Assembly: GCA_020725465.1 (NCBI GenBank)
Contig: DYEY01000008.1
Span: 1-35,046, forward strand
DNA: 35,046 nucleotides
Source: Dethiobacter sp.
GTDB taxonomy: Bacteria; Bacillota; Dethiobacteria; Dethiobacterales; Dethiobacteraceae
Direction of reading: 5' to 3'
Part shown: in pieces, positions 1-7,797 of the stretch
How positions within the stretch are numbered: the stretch's first letter is position 1
Layout: each line of letters opens with the position of its first letter
Program-made: the position numbers and the translations under genes
The notes under the pieces: model-generated
The model's input: only the letters and a program-made list of their open reading frames with translations
Database searches by the model: none
What the model was told of the DNA's origin: nothing

Positions 1-39
1 GGCGCCTGAGTTCAAAGACCCCATAAACACTGACTTGTA

Positions 40-64
40 CTGGGGTAAAATAATTTTACCCCAG
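40..64. other. Stem-loop just downstream of thrS
   Basis: A perfect 11-bp inverted repeat (CTGGGGTAAAA / TTTTACCCCAG, loop TAA) begins 2 bases after the thrS stop codon. On the thrS strand no U-run follows the stem, so this is not a canonical intrinsic terminator. It may instead protect the transcript 3' end or form part of a leader for the next gene. In Firmicutes infC often follows thrS, but that gene would lie outside the window. Confidence 0.5.
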
Positions 65-66
65 TC

Positions 67-2007
67 TTATAATGCCCTGTCTATCGTTGTTTCCGGACAT
101 CGCAATTGGCTCGCGGCGATTTCACCAAGCAAAGCATTAATAAATTCGGAAACTTCGACCGAACCCCTGTCGCCACCGGCCCGCTCCCGAACTGCCACCG
201 AACCCGCTTCCGCCTCCTTGTCTCCCACCACCAGCATATAAGGTATTTTTTGCAGCTGGGCCTCGCGAATCTTATAGCCTACTTTTTCGCTCCTGGTGTC
301 ACTCTCGGCCCTGATACCAGCCTCGCGCAGCCGTTTTAAAACCGAGGCGGCGTAGGCATGATGCCGGTCGGTAATGGGGATAACCACCGCCTGGACCGGT
401 GCGAGCCAGGCCGGGAAGGCTCCGGCGAAGTGCTCAATCAGCACGGCCATGAAACGTTCGATAGAACCATAAACCACGCGGTGAATCACCGCCGGGCGGT
501 GTTTCTGACCGTCCTCGCCGATGTAATGCAGGTCGAACTTTTCCGGCATCTGAAAGTCCAACTGGATGGTGCCGCACTGCCAAGTCCGGCCAATGGAGTC
601 ACGCAGGTGAAAATCTATCTTGGGACCGTAAAAAGCGCCGTCCCCTTCGTTGATGATAAAGGCCATGCCCCGCTCCTCCAGTACCTCGCGCAGCGCTGTG
701 GTAGCCAGTTCCCACATCTCTTCCGAGCCCATGGCTTTTTCCGGGCGGGTGGAAAGCTCCACGTGGTAATCGAATCCAAACACGCTGTAGATGCGGTCGG
801 TAAGCTCGATAACCGCCGCTACTTCTTCTTTAATCTGGGAAGGAAGCATGAAAATGTGGGCGTCATCCTGGGTAAAGGCGCGGACCCGCATCATGCCGTG
901 CAGCGTTCCGGACATTTCGTGGCGGTGAACCAACCCCAGTTCCGCCAGGCGGATGGGCAAGTCACGGTAAGAATGCAGGTCCAGCCGGTACAGCAGCATG
1001 GAGCCCGGGCAGTTCATCGGCTTTACCGCAAAGTCCTGCTCGTCAATCCTGGTGAAATACATGTTTTCCTTATAATGGTCCCAGTGTCCCGAGCGCTCCC
1101 AGAGCACCCGGTTTAAAATAATGGGTGTTTTTATTTCCTGATAGCCGGCCAGTGCGTGCTGCTCACGCCAGAATTTTTCCAGCTCGTTGCGGATAATCAT
1201 CCCGCGCGGGTGCAGGAAGGGAAACCCTGGCGCCTCATCATGCACGCTGAAAAGGTCCAGTTCCCGTCCCAGTTTGCGGTGATCCCGTTTTTTCGCCTCT
1301 TCCAGGCGGTGCAGGTACTGGTCCAACAGAGATTTTTTGGGAAAAGAAGTGCCGTAAATGCGCTGCAGCATGGGGTTTTCCCCGCTGCCCCGCCAGTAGG
1401 CGCCGGCCAAGCTGAGCAGCTTGCAGGCTTTAACGCTGCCTGTGGAGGGCAGGTGCGGCCCGGCGCACAAATCCACAAATTCGCCGGTACGGTAACAACT
1501 GATTATCGTATCCTCCGGCAGGTCACGGATCAGTTCCACTTTGTAGTCTTCGCCCAGCGCAGAAAAAAAGGCGATAGCTTCCTCCCGGCCCAGCTCAAAC
1601 CGTTCCATGGGCAAATCCTCTTCCACAATCCTGGCCATTTCAGCCTCAATCTTTTCCAGGTCCTCGGGGGTAAAGGATTCCTCCCGGTCAAAATCGTAGT
1701 AAAACCCATCCTTAATAGCCGGGCCGATACCCAGCCTGACACCGGGGTAAAGCCTCTTTACCGCCTGGGCCAGGATATGGCTGGAAGTATGGTGGAAAAC
1801 CCCGGCGCCGTCCGCATCCTCAAACGTGAGAAACTTCAGTGCAGCGTCATTTTTAAGGCAAAACGACAGGTCCTTTATCACGCCGTCCACTTGGGCAGCC
1901 AGCGCCTCTTTTTTCAGCCTGCCTCCCAGACCGTCCACTATATCCCGGATAGGAGTGGCATCCGGGTAAGACCGTTCCGTGCCATCGGGAAACCTGATTT
2001 TAACCAA
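67..2007 (-). CDS. thrS: Threonyl-tRNA synthetase
   Basis: This cytoplasmic class II aminoacyl-tRNA synthetase charges tRNA-Thr with threonine using ATP. The 646-residue length is typical of the bacterial enzyme. An N-terminal TGS domain (about 1-62) is followed by the editing domain, with H73-x3-H77 and the C181/H185 pair of the DLCAGPH motif. The catalytic core has motif 2 (near RHE, about 362-364), motif 3 (GSIERF, about 514-519) and predicted zinc ligands C333 (NCPGS), H384 and H509. The anticodon-binding domain is C-terminal. The start is TTG, preceded by AAAGGAT at an 11-base spacing; no ATG in frame would preserve the TGS domain. I see no T-box leader in the 60-base gap to the upstream DUF445 gene, so a T-box, if present, must lie further upstream. 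The C-terminus has a short tail of about 15 residues beyond the usual end. Confidence 0.98.
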   Translation of the reverse strand: MVKIRFPDGTERSYPDATPIRDIVDGLGGRLKKEALAAQVDGVIKDLSFCLKNDAALKFLTFEDADGAGVFHHTSSHILAQAVKRLYPGVRLGIGPAIKDGFYYDFDREESFTPEDLEKIEAEMARIVEEDLPMERFELGREEAIAFFSALGEDYKVELIRDLPEDTIISCYRTGEFVDLCAGPHLPSTGSVKACKLLSLAGAYWRGSGENPMLQRIYGTSFPKKSLLDQYLHRLEEAKKRDHRKLGRELDLFSVHDEAPGFPFLHPRGMIIRNELEKFWREQHALAGYQEIKTPIILNRVLWERSGHWDHYKENMYFTRIDEQDFAVKPMNCPGSMLLYRLDLHSYRDLPIRLAELGLVHRHEMSGTLHGMMRVRAFTQDDAHIFMLPSQIKEEVAAVIELTDRIYSVFGFDYHVELSTRPEKAMGSEEMWELATTALREVLEERGMAFIINEGDGAFYGPKIDFHLRDSIGRTWQCGTIQLDFQMPEKFDLHYIGEDGQKHRPAVIHRVVYGSIERFMAVLIEHFAGAFPAWLAPVQAVVIPITDRHHAYAASVLKRLREAGIRAESDTRSEKVGYKIREAQLQKIPYMLVVGDKEAEAGSVAVRERAGGDRGSVEVSEFINALLGEIAASQLRCPETTIDRAL

Positions 2008-2067
2008 GGGCGATTCATCCTTTCCTGAAAATACCTTATCTCATCATAAAACTTAGGCCGTTTACTG

Positions 2068-2661
2068 TCAAGTGCGCGCCAGAAAGTGAAAAACAGCCGC
2101 CTGCAGCAAACCGATGATAAACCCAAGTACCGCTCCCAGCCGTTCTATCTGTTTAAGCTCCCTGGCGGCCACATCAAGCACCAGCTTCTCCACGTCTTCC
2201 AGGGCCAGCAAGTTTATTTTTTCCGCCACCACCTTTTTTACATCCACCTGTTCCCTCATCCGGCGCAGCAGGGTTTTGGCCATACGCGGGAAATTGGCGG
2301 CCATCTCCGCGGCCACCATGTCACGCAGGTAGCTGCTACAAACCTGGCGCAGGGCACCCGGCAGCATGCCCATTTTTTGTTGGCACCAGCGCTCCACCAC
2401 CTGGCGGGTGAGGCGATCCGCTTCCTTTTGCATGGAGGCCATATCGATACGGTCCGACAGCTCGTCCATGGAAAAGAGCTGGTCAGCCACCACCTGGCCC
2501 ACTTTCTGCGCTATCTGTTCCCTCCTTTTTGGAATAAGACCCTGAAAAACCACCAGTCCCAGCCGCCAGGGTGTTATGGGCCGAAACAGCAGGCGTATGG
2601 CTATGTAGTTGGTAACCCAGCCGATAATAGCCCCTACCAGGGGCAAAAAGACAAAAGCCAT
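2068..2661 (-). CDS. DUF445 family membrane protein
   Basis: This small membrane protein of about 197 residues belongs to the DUF445 (YheB-like) family and has no established function. The N-terminus FVFLPLVGAIIGWVTNY is a hydrophobic segment with the glycine-rich, WVTNYIAI-type signature typical of the family. A charged helical middle follows, and a second hydrophobic segment (about residues 170-195) closes the protein, giving a hairpin-like topology. I prefer the ATG at 2661 because GGGGGGAAT sits 7 bases upstream. An ATG at 2682, adding seven residues, is also possible with a weaker AGGTG site. It lies between ytxC and thrS on the same strand. The terminator after ytxC suggests it is transcribed with thrS rather than with ytxC. 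Confidence 0.8.
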   Translation of the reverse strand: MAFVFLPLVGAIIGWVTNYIAIRLLFRPITPWRLGLVVFQGLIPKRREQIAQKVGQVVADQLFSMDELSDRIDMASMQKEADRLTRQVVERWCQQKMGMLPGALRQVCSSYLRDMVAAEMAANFPRMAKTLLRRMREQVDVKKVVAEKINLLALEDVEKLVLDVAARELKQIERLGAVLGFIIGLLQAAVFHFLART

Positions 2662-2698
2662 CGGTGATTCCCCCCAGACCATTGTAACACCTGAGAAA

Positions 2699-2724
2699 AG
2701 AAAAAAAAACGTCTTAAGACGTTT
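2699..2724 (-). terminator. Intrinsic terminator of ytxC
   Basis: The stem AAACGTC / GACGTTT with loop TTAA overlaps the ytxC stop codon. On the minus strand it is followed by an uninterrupted U-run of about nine bases, the classic form of a rho-independent terminator. Confidence 0.85.
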
Positions 2725-3601
2725 AATGTTTCCCCTTCAGGTTTATGATACCGGTTGCTTCCTGGCAGATCTTACAGCGCCGGCACAGGCTGACCCTCTT
2801 TTCAAAGATATGTTTCAGCGTATCGGCAGCTTTGGGATATTGGCTCTGAACCTGCCGGTGCAGCACTATTTTCCGGGGGGCCACGGCAATAAGCGTATTG
2901 ATCAGAAAATCATCCCTGTCGCCGGTCAAATCGTCCCAGTCCGCGCTCTCTCCCTGCTCTTCAATATAATTATAGTCTTGGTCAAGCAAAACAAGGTTGC
3001 CCTGCCGGTCCAAAGCCACGTGCACCTGGTATACTTTCGGCTCCTGGAGCTGCACGAAGTATTTCAGCAGCCTGATGAATTCCTGGTACTCCTTTTCCAT
3101 CAAAAACTCATCCACTGCCTGGTCCAGGCACCGCCGCAGCGCAGCCTGCCATTTTTCCAGACGAAATACCAGCAAGCCGTGTATGTTCAGGTAATCCTGC
3201 CGGCCAAGATATTCTTCCAGCTGGGAAAGGACTTGGGTACGCAGGAACCCCTCCTTCCCCCGCTCCCTGTGCCAGATTTTTTCCGACAAATCAATGATTT
3301 CACAGCGCTCATGACGGGGGAAATAAAAATAATGCTGCTCCAGGATCTCACTCAGATACGGAAGTACAGAGCCCTCCATAATATAGTCAGCCAACACCTC
3401 AGCCAGGCGCCGCCGCAGGAGCGGGGCCGCCGGCGCTCCGTTTTTTCCCTGTATATCAACAGAAAGGTGCGGCCAGCCGTCCACTGTCTTTTCGGCAATG
3501 CTGACACCATAGCCTTCTTTATTAAAAAAAAACACGTTTTCTTCCAACCTTCTGCGCAACTCGGGAAAGGCATGCTTAACCGCGAAGACAAGCTGAGTCA
3601 A
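2723..3601 (-). CDS. ytxC: Sporulation protein YtxC family
   Basis: This roughly 292-residue protein resembles the YtxC family, found in endospore-forming Firmicutes and commonly located next to thrS, as it is here. Its biochemical role is unknown. The sequence is soluble and rich in aromatic and charged residues. Near the centre lies a helical stretch (SQLEEYLGRQDYLNIHGLLV) that resembles a family core. Near the C-terminus is a cluster of three cysteines (CRRCKIC). I place the start at TTG 3601 because AAGGGAG is 8 bases upstream. A GTG at 3610 would add three residues but would sit directly against the Shine-Dalgarno sequence. A CATATAAT box about 25 bases upstream is a possible -10 element. 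The gene ends inside its own terminator, so it is probably monocistronic. Confidence 0.8.
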   Translation of the reverse strand: MTQLVFAVKHAFPELRRRLEENVFFFNKEGYGVSIAEKTVDGWPHLSVDIQGKNGAPAAPLLRRRLAEVLADYIMEGSVLPYLSEILEQHYFYFPRHERCEIIDLSEKIWHRERGKEGFLRTQVLSQLEEYLGRQDYLNIHGLLVFRLEKWQAALRRCLDQAVDEFLMEKEYQEFIRLLKYFVQLQEPKVYQVHVALDRQGNLVLLDQDYNYIEEQGESADWDDLTGDRDDFLINTLIAVAPRKIVLHRQVQSQYPKAADTLKHIFEKRVSLCRRCKICQEATGIINLKGKH

Positions 3602-3690
3602 GTCTGTCACTCCCTTCTCTAGTATTATATGTCCTCCGGAAAAATTGTATACTTTTATCCATTATGTGGAGGACGTAATTGCCGGCACAA

Positions 3691-3714
3691 CAAAAAGAGG
3701 TACCGTCCGGTACC
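3691..3714 (-). terminator. Terminator downstream of tRNA-Val
   Basis: On the minus strand GGTACC, loop GGAC and GGTACC form a short GC-containing hairpin followed by TCTTTTTG. It lies about 13 bases past the tRNA CCA end. The stem is only 6 bp, so confidence is moderate. Confidence 0.55.
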
Positions 3715-3726
3715 GTCTGTTTTTTA

Positions 3727-3801
3727 TGGTGGGTCGTACTGGATTTGAACCAGTGGCCCCTACCGTGTCAAGGTAGTGCTCTCCCCCTGAGCTAACGACC
3801 C
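3727..3801 (-). tRNA. tRNA-Val(GAC)
   Basis: The minus strand folds as a complete tRNA. The acceptor GGGTCGT pairs with ACGACCC, the D-arm GCTC pairs with GAGC, and the anticodon stem CTACC pairs with GGTAG around loop TTGACAC. The T-arm ACTGG pairs with CCAGT around TTCAAAT. The anticodon is GAC, decoding valine GUC (and GUU). The CCA end is encoded (3727-3729), and the discriminator is A. Confidence 0.97.
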
Positions 3802-3944
3802 GCTTTTTAGGTGCAATAGTAATTTTAACAGATTCAACAATAAAAAGCAACATGAGCAAAGCAGAAAATCTTTGGCAGGTATAAAGACACAGGAGGGTAC
3901 AAAACATAAATTCAGATACCAATTCTCTATAAGGAGGTCACTCT

Positions 3945-4118
3945 ATGGAACGTGCAAGCCGTCAGGGCGAACCGATCACGCGTGTAAAATGTGTTGTGGA
4001 TTCGTGCGAGTTCTATCAATCCGGAGACCGTTGCGTCGCTTCTTCCATTGAAATCCAGCCTCCCAACGCATCAGACACGGAAGAGACTGATTGCGCAACC
4101 TTCCGCCCCAGGCACTAA
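3945..4118 (+). CDS. DUF1540 small cysteine protein
   Basis: This 57-residue plus-strand protein begins at an ATG with an ideal AAGGAGG site 8 bases upstream. It matches the DUF1540 pattern, with four cysteines (C16, C21, C30, C50) in the order CVVDSC, GDRC and a terminal TDCATF block. The arrangement suggests a small metal-binding fold, but the function is not established. DUF1540 proteins are common in spore-forming Clostridia and Bacilli. The gene stands alone and has its own terminator. It is too short for many gene callers, yet its ribosome site, family motif and terminator together make it convincing. Confidence 0.88.
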   Translation: MERASRQGEPITRVKCVVDSCEFYQSGDRCVASSIEIQPPNASDTEETDCATFRPRH

Positions 4119-4126
4119 CCCCATCA

Positions 4127-4150
4127 AGACGTGCAGACGCACGTCTTTTT
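4127..4150 (+). terminator. Intrinsic terminator of the DUF1540 gene
   Basis: A perfect 8-bp stem AGACGTGC / GCACGTCT with loop AGAC is followed by a run of Ts. It starts 9 bases after the stop codon. Confidence 0.9.
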
Positions 4151-4154
4151 CCAT

Positions 4155-5396
4155 TTACGGGTACCTTTTATTTTTTTGCAGGGAACCGCAGGCGTCAAAC
4201 AGCATCTCCTCCGGGCCGGCCACCACTTCCACCCTGTCACCCGCCACCTCCAGCAGAGCGGGAGATATATACAGGTACTCAAGAGACAATGTATTTTTTA
4301 TCCTAGCCACTTTCAGCCGGTCAGGTTTTTTTTCTCTGACCGCCCGCAGCCCGAACATGAAAGCCTCCCGGTCCGTTTCCGCTATTACCGGTATTTTGGC
4401 CCGGTCCAGGCCGGTAGACAGGGCGTTTTCGTACATTGCCGGGTAATTTATCTTCTCAACCAGGCGGCGGGTGGTGACGTCGGCGATGCCGATGCCCAGC
4501 GCATTGCCCTCCGATTCAGCCGTCAGGTCAAGCACCACTATTTTATCGATGCAGGTGTATTCCTCCGTCACACCGGCCCGGTTGACCCTGCCCACAACCT
4601 TGGTATCCATGCCGGTGCCGCTAATGTTTTTGCCCATCTCCTCCACCACAAGCAGGTCCAGTTCCCCAAAAGGCAGCCTGGGTGTCAGTTTTTTGGCAAG
4701 ACTCAGGAGACCTTTTTCTTCTTCCTCCATATTGTCCGCAGCCAGCAGACGGAGAAAGCAGGTCTCCCCCCTCTGGTTCTCCACCACTGCCAGGCCGAAA
4801 ACCCGGGGAAGCTTACCAAGCATCACCCTGGCCACCGGCACCACCGCCTGTGCCAGGCCGGCGGCATGGACAGCGCGGCAGCCCACATCATTGCCAAGCC
4901 CAACGGCGGCCATTTTCAAAAGCCCGCTCTCGATCTCCCCGCTGAAACTGGTATGGGGCTTTACCCGGTTCACCAGTATTACACAGTCAGCTTTGGCCGC
5001 CAGGGCATCGCAGTACACCGGCAAACCCCCCTCCGTCTCCCCCAGCTGCACCACTGCCATCGCTGAGCGGACAGCTGCACCCACAGATTGGGCTGTTATA
5101 CCAAGCCTGGCCAGGACCGCCTCCTGCCCCGCCGCCGTAGCGCCGCCGTGGCTGCCCATGGCCGGGACAATAAAAGGTTCGCCTCCCCCGGCCCTGATCG
5201 CACCGACCAGCCCGGCCACCAGGTCTGCAATGCCGGCGATACCGCGGCTTCCCACGGCCACAGCCACCGACTCACCCGGCTTTATCCGCCCGGGAAGGTC
5301 AAAGGACATAACCTCCCTGTCCAGTTCGGCCCTGACATCCGCTATACTGTGCGCACTTGTCTTCTGCCTCACCAGGTACATGGGTGGAATCCGCAC
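4155..5396 (-). CDS. Lactate racemase-domain (LarA-like, DUF2088) protein
   Basis: This 413-residue protein belongs to the DUF2088 / LarA-like superfamily, whose founding member LarA is a nickel-pincer lactate racemase. The N-terminal half carries a glycine-rich nucleotide-binding-like segment (VAVAVGSRG, about 45-52), MGSHGGAT with H83, and KPHTSFSGEIESG with K146 and H148. K161 and H177 are 16 residues apart, the spacing of Lys184 and His200 in LarA. No larB, larC or larE (pincer cofactor synthesis) is in the window, and the MGSHGGAT motif differs from true LarA, so the substrate is unknown and need not be lactate. I chose GTG 5396 as start because AAGGGGG lies 9 bases upstream; a TTG at 5417 would add seven residues with no ribosome site. 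The gene is isolated and convergent with the DUF1540 gene. Confidence 0.75.
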   Translation of the reverse strand: MRIPPMYLVRQKTSAHSIADVRAELDREVMSFDLPGRIKPGESVAVAVGSRGIAGIADLVAGLVGAIRAGGGEPFIVPAMGSHGGATAAGQEAVLARLGITAQSVGAAVRSAMAVVQLGETEGGLPVYCDALAAKADCVILVNRVKPHTSFSGEIESGLLKMAAVGLGNDVGCRAVHAAGLAQAVVPVARVMLGKLPRVFGLAVVENQRGETCFLRLLAADNMEEEEKGLLSLAKKLTPRLPFGELDLLVVEEMGKNISGTGMDTKVVGRVNRAGVTEEYTCIDKIVVLDLTAESEGNALGIGIADVTTRRLVEKINYPAMYENALSTGLDRAKIPVIAETDREAFMFGLRAVREKKPDRLKVARIKNTLSLEYLYISPALLEVAGDRVEVVAGPEEMLFDACGSLQKNKRYP

Positions 5397-5521
5397 CTGA
5401 AGGCACCCCCTTGTCAAACGGCTCTGTATTTATTGTTTCGCCGGCTGGGCCGTCATTCCTGCACCGGGTGCCAGGGGTCTGCCCCCATTGTTCGGGCAGC
5501 TTCTCAGTGGTTACCAGACTT

Positions 5522-5562
5522 CGCCGCCAGCCGCAAAAAAACTCAACTCCGGCGGCGTTTTT
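5522..5562 (+). terminator. Orphan terminator-like hairpin
   Basis: CGCCGCC and GGCGGCG form a perfect 7-bp GC-only stem with a 22-base loop, followed by TTTTTA on the plus strand. No plus-strand gene precedes it, because the DUF1540 gene has its own terminator 1.4 kb upstream. It could end an unrecognised small RNA or antisense transcript, or be non-functional. Confidence 0.45.
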
Positions 5563-5640
5563 ATCCTTCCGATGGTACCACAGGCAGCATGATTGTCGGT
5601 TAAGGGAGCGGGATTGTTACTGCACCAGGCAAAGCATTAA

Positions 5641-5669
5641 TTGCAATTATCGCCTGTTTTCGTTATCAT
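5641..5669 (+). promoter_or_regulatory. Candidate sigma-A promoter of the lipoprotein gene
   Basis: TTGCAA and TATCAT are separated by 17 bases, close to the housekeeping consensus. The pair lies about 130 bases upstream of the lipoprotein start codon. Confidence 0.45.
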
Positions 5670-5799
5670 TAAGATAGCTCCTGCGGCATCTTTAATCCCG
5701 GCCACAGTACGGCAATAATCTGAAGACTTTTAAAAAAACACTCCGGCGACGAGGATGAAATGCCAAATTAAACTGGAGACAGTACAAGGAGGAAACGGG

Positions 5800-6438
5800 A
5801 TGAAAAAAACAGGGATGTGGAACTTAACAGGATTCGGTAAAAAATGGCGGTTAATGCTGGTTACCCTGTTTGCTGCGGGACTGCTGTTGGCCGGCTGCGG
5901 CAGCAGCGGCAGTTCTGACCCTGGTAGCCTGAAAGACCCATACGAAGCATACGGGGTGAAACGAGGGGGAGGAGAGCTGGGCTTTACCTTGATGAAAAAC
6001 CCGCCTAAGGTCATTGCCATTCAGCCGGTGCTGCTGCAGAAGCCCTATCATGACGATGCCAGCCTGGCCCTGGAGACTATGGTGTTTGAGAAAGGAAAAA
6101 GCCAGAGCTTCAGCTTTGATCTAGAGTTGCGGGGCCAGGACGGAAAGGCCTATCCCCTCAGAGGTACAGTAACAATGAAGTACGAGGGGAAAGATTCGGG
6201 AGACCTGTTTACCATTGACACCGATGCCTACGGCTATGCCACCTTGGTGCGGAAAGGACTCTACTCCTTCGAAGCCGGACAGCACACGGTGAAGGGAAGA
6301 AGCTCTTCTTTCACCAGCTTCGGCAATGGTTCAGAGGAGTATCTGAGCTTCACTCTGGGTGTGGATAAGAAGGATGCAGACAAAGCCGATGGCAGTCTGG
6401 GCATTATCTTCTGCAAGATTGTGGGAGTAAAACGATAG
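5800..6438 (+). CDS. Lipoprotein of unknown function
   Basis: This 212-residue protein begins at an ATG with AAGGAGG 8 bases upstream. The N-terminus has positive charges, a hydrophobic stretch (about 17-30) and the lipobox LLAGC, so it should be exported by Sec and lipid-anchored at the outer face of the membrane. A serine/glycine linker (GSSGSSDPGS) follows the cysteine. The mature part looks like a beta-rich domain, with alternating hydrophobic strands and a repeated pattern around SFSFDLELRG and SFTSFGNG. I do not recognise a family. It is one of very few plus-strand genes here, has its own promoter and terminator, and no neighbour suggests a role. An in-frame ATG at 5755 lacks a ribosome site. 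Confidence 0.85.
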   Translation: MKKTGMWNLTGFGKKWRLMLVTLFAAGLLLAGCGSSGSSDPGSLKDPYEAYGVKRGGGELGFTLMKNPPKVIAIQPVLLQKPYHDDASLALETMVFEKGKSQSFSFDLELRGQDGKAYPLRGTVTMKYEGKDSGDLFTIDTDAYGYATLVRKGLYSFEAGQHTVKGRSSSFTSFGNGSEEYLSFTLGVDKKDADKADGSLGIIFCKIVGVKR

Positions 6439-6454
6439 ACTTATCTTTCGCCTA

Positions 6455-6492
6455 AAAAGCAAAACCCTCTCAGTCCAGAGGGTTTTGCTTTT
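6455..6492. terminator. Bidirectional terminator
   Basis: A 16-bp inverted repeat (AAAAGCAAAACCCTCT / AGAGGGTTTTGCTTTT, loop CAGTCC) lies between two convergent genes. It has T-runs on both strands, so it can end both the plus-strand lipoprotein transcript and the minus-strand molybdenum-enzyme operon that finishes with moeA. Confidence 0.92.
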
Positions 6493-6510
6493 GAATAAAC
6501 AATCATTTCC

Positions 6511-7785
6511 TTAAATAATCCTGGCTAAAGGCTGAAAATAATTACACGTCTGAAAAAGGGGGTTATTGCCAAAAATTTCAGGGAAAAGTTGGACACGTAT
6601 GGTCTGGCCGGCAGAAAAAGGTCCCCCTCCCGCCGGCAGAAAAATAAGCGAATTTGCTGTGCAAAGCGTGGATAGCACCCCAGGCTTTTGTTTAAGTGCC
6701 AGCTCAGCCACAAACCGGCCTTCCCGCCAGACGGTTCTGGCGGACAAAAAACGGTTTTGATTGCCGCACTTCTCCAGCGGCTTACCGGTAACAGCCTCAA
6801 CCCACTGATGCTGCCAGTTAACCAGACCGCTCATTATTTTTAGCGCCGGCAGTACAAACTGTAAAAAAGCTACCAGGCAGGCTGCTGGGTTACCGGAAAG
6901 GCCAAAGAACAGCTTTTCCCCGTAAAGGGCAGCCAGGAGTGGTGTTCCCGGTTTCATAGCCACACGGTGAAACAGGAGTTTTGTACCTGCCATGGCGGCG
7001 GCGGCAGGAATCAGGTCATGGTCGCCCACCGAGACGCCTCCCGTGGTCAACACTATGTCGGCTGATGCAAAAGCGCGAGTAATACCTGTAGCAAGCCGGT
7101 CCAGTTCGTCAGGCAGTCTTCCCTGATAAACAGGGGTGCCTCCCGCCAACCTGACCAGAGCCTCCAGTGTGTGCCGGTTGCTGTTATATATTTGTCCCGG
7201 GCCCAGCTTATTACCAACTTCTGCCAGTTCACTGCCTGAACTTAAAATCGCCACTACCGGTTTCCGGTAAACCGGCAGGGAAGTGAATCCCTGTGAAGCT
7301 GCTACTCCAAGTTCAGAAGGCCCAAGCAAACACCCCCGCCTGAGAAACATACGGCCTGCTTTTATATCCTCTCCTGCTTTTACTATGTTCTCACCCGGCC
7401 TGTATTCTCTTAAAACGTTTAATTTGTTTTTTCTTACACTGACATTTTCCTGGGCGGCAACCGCATCCGCACCGGCCGGAACCATGGCGCCGGTAAAAAT
7501 TCTTACGGCCTGCCCTCTTTGCAAAGCAGTCACAGAAGTTTCACCGGCTGGAATGGTGCCCACTATTTCAAGCTCCACCCCTTCCCCAACGCCGGCTGGC
7601 TTGGTATCACCCGCGTAAAAGGCATACCCGTCAAAAGGGGAGCGGTCAAAGGGAGGTTGTGCAAATTTTGAAACCAGGTCCCGGCTTAATACATAACCCA
7701 GTGCGCAATCCAGCGCTATTTCCCGGGAATCCAGGGGTTTTGCTGCTTCTCTTACCTTCCGTATCGCCTCATGATAATCAATCAT
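6511..7785 (-). CDS. moeA: Molybdopterin molybdenumtransferase MoeA
   Basis: This cytoplasmic enzyme inserts molybdate (or tungstate) into adenylylated molybdopterin in the last common step of cofactor synthesis. The 424-residue protein has the normal MoeA layout. Domain I/II contains the PPFDRSPFDGYAF motif (about 43-56), followed by the MoCF-type domain with SSGSEL, TTGGVSVGDHDL and GLSGNPAACLV. A domain IV-like C-terminal part follows, with a tail of about 20 extra residues rich in aromatics. The gene is the last of the operon headed by the arsenate-reductase-like gene, 12 bases after the MoeA-like gene, and ends at a strong bidirectional terminator. Its placement suggests cofactor supply for the adjacent Mo enzyme. 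Confidence 0.95.
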   Translation of the reverse strand: MIDYHEAIRKVREAAKPLDSREIALDCALGYVLSRDLVSKFAQPPFDRSPFDGYAFYAGDTKPAGVGEGVELEIVGTIPAGETSVTALQRGQAVRIFTGAMVPAGADAVAAQENVSVRKNKLNVLREYRPGENIVKAGEDIKAGRMFLRRGCLLGPSELGVAASQGFTSLPVYRKPVVAILSSGSELAEVGNKLGPGQIYNSNRHTLEALVRLAGGTPVYQGRLPDELDRLATGITRAFASADIVLTTGGVSVGDHDLIPAAAAMAGTKLLFHRVAMKPGTPLLAALYGEKLFFGLSGNPAACLVAFLQFVLPALKIMSGLVNWQHQWVEAVTGKPLEKCGNQNRFLSARTVWREGRFVAELALKQKPGVLSTLCTANSLIFLPAGGGPFSAGQTIRVQLFPEIFGNNPLFQTCNYFQPLARII

Positions 7786-7797
7786 AAGCAGTCACCG

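Larger units (their letters stand above)
5397..5799. other. Intergenic region between divergent LarA-like and lipoprotein genes
   Basis: About 400 bases carry no convincing protein gene. The left part contains a long-loop hairpin with a T-run (separate entry). The right part contains a promoter-like pair for the plus-strand lipoprotein gene. Nothing else was recognised. Confidence 0.6.

Noticed and set aside
2008-2067. T-box leader before thrS
   Set aside because: The gap to the upstream gene is only 60 bases and has no specifier hairpin, TGGN box or antiterminator.
3662-3922. 86-codon minus-strand open frame
   Set aside because: It runs through the tRNA-Val gene and has no ribosome site or family similarity.
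4131-5066. Long plus-strand open frame (311 codons) and others opposite thrS, arrA, AOR and the kinases
   Set aside because: They lie antisense to well-supported genes, lack ribosome sites and have no protein-family character; they are shadows of the GC-rich minus-strand genes.
5418-5520. Cobalamin riboswitch suggested by CCAGGGGTCTGCC-like sequence
   Set aside because: The rest of the conserved core and the expected stem order are absent on both strands, and no cobalamin or transport gene follows.
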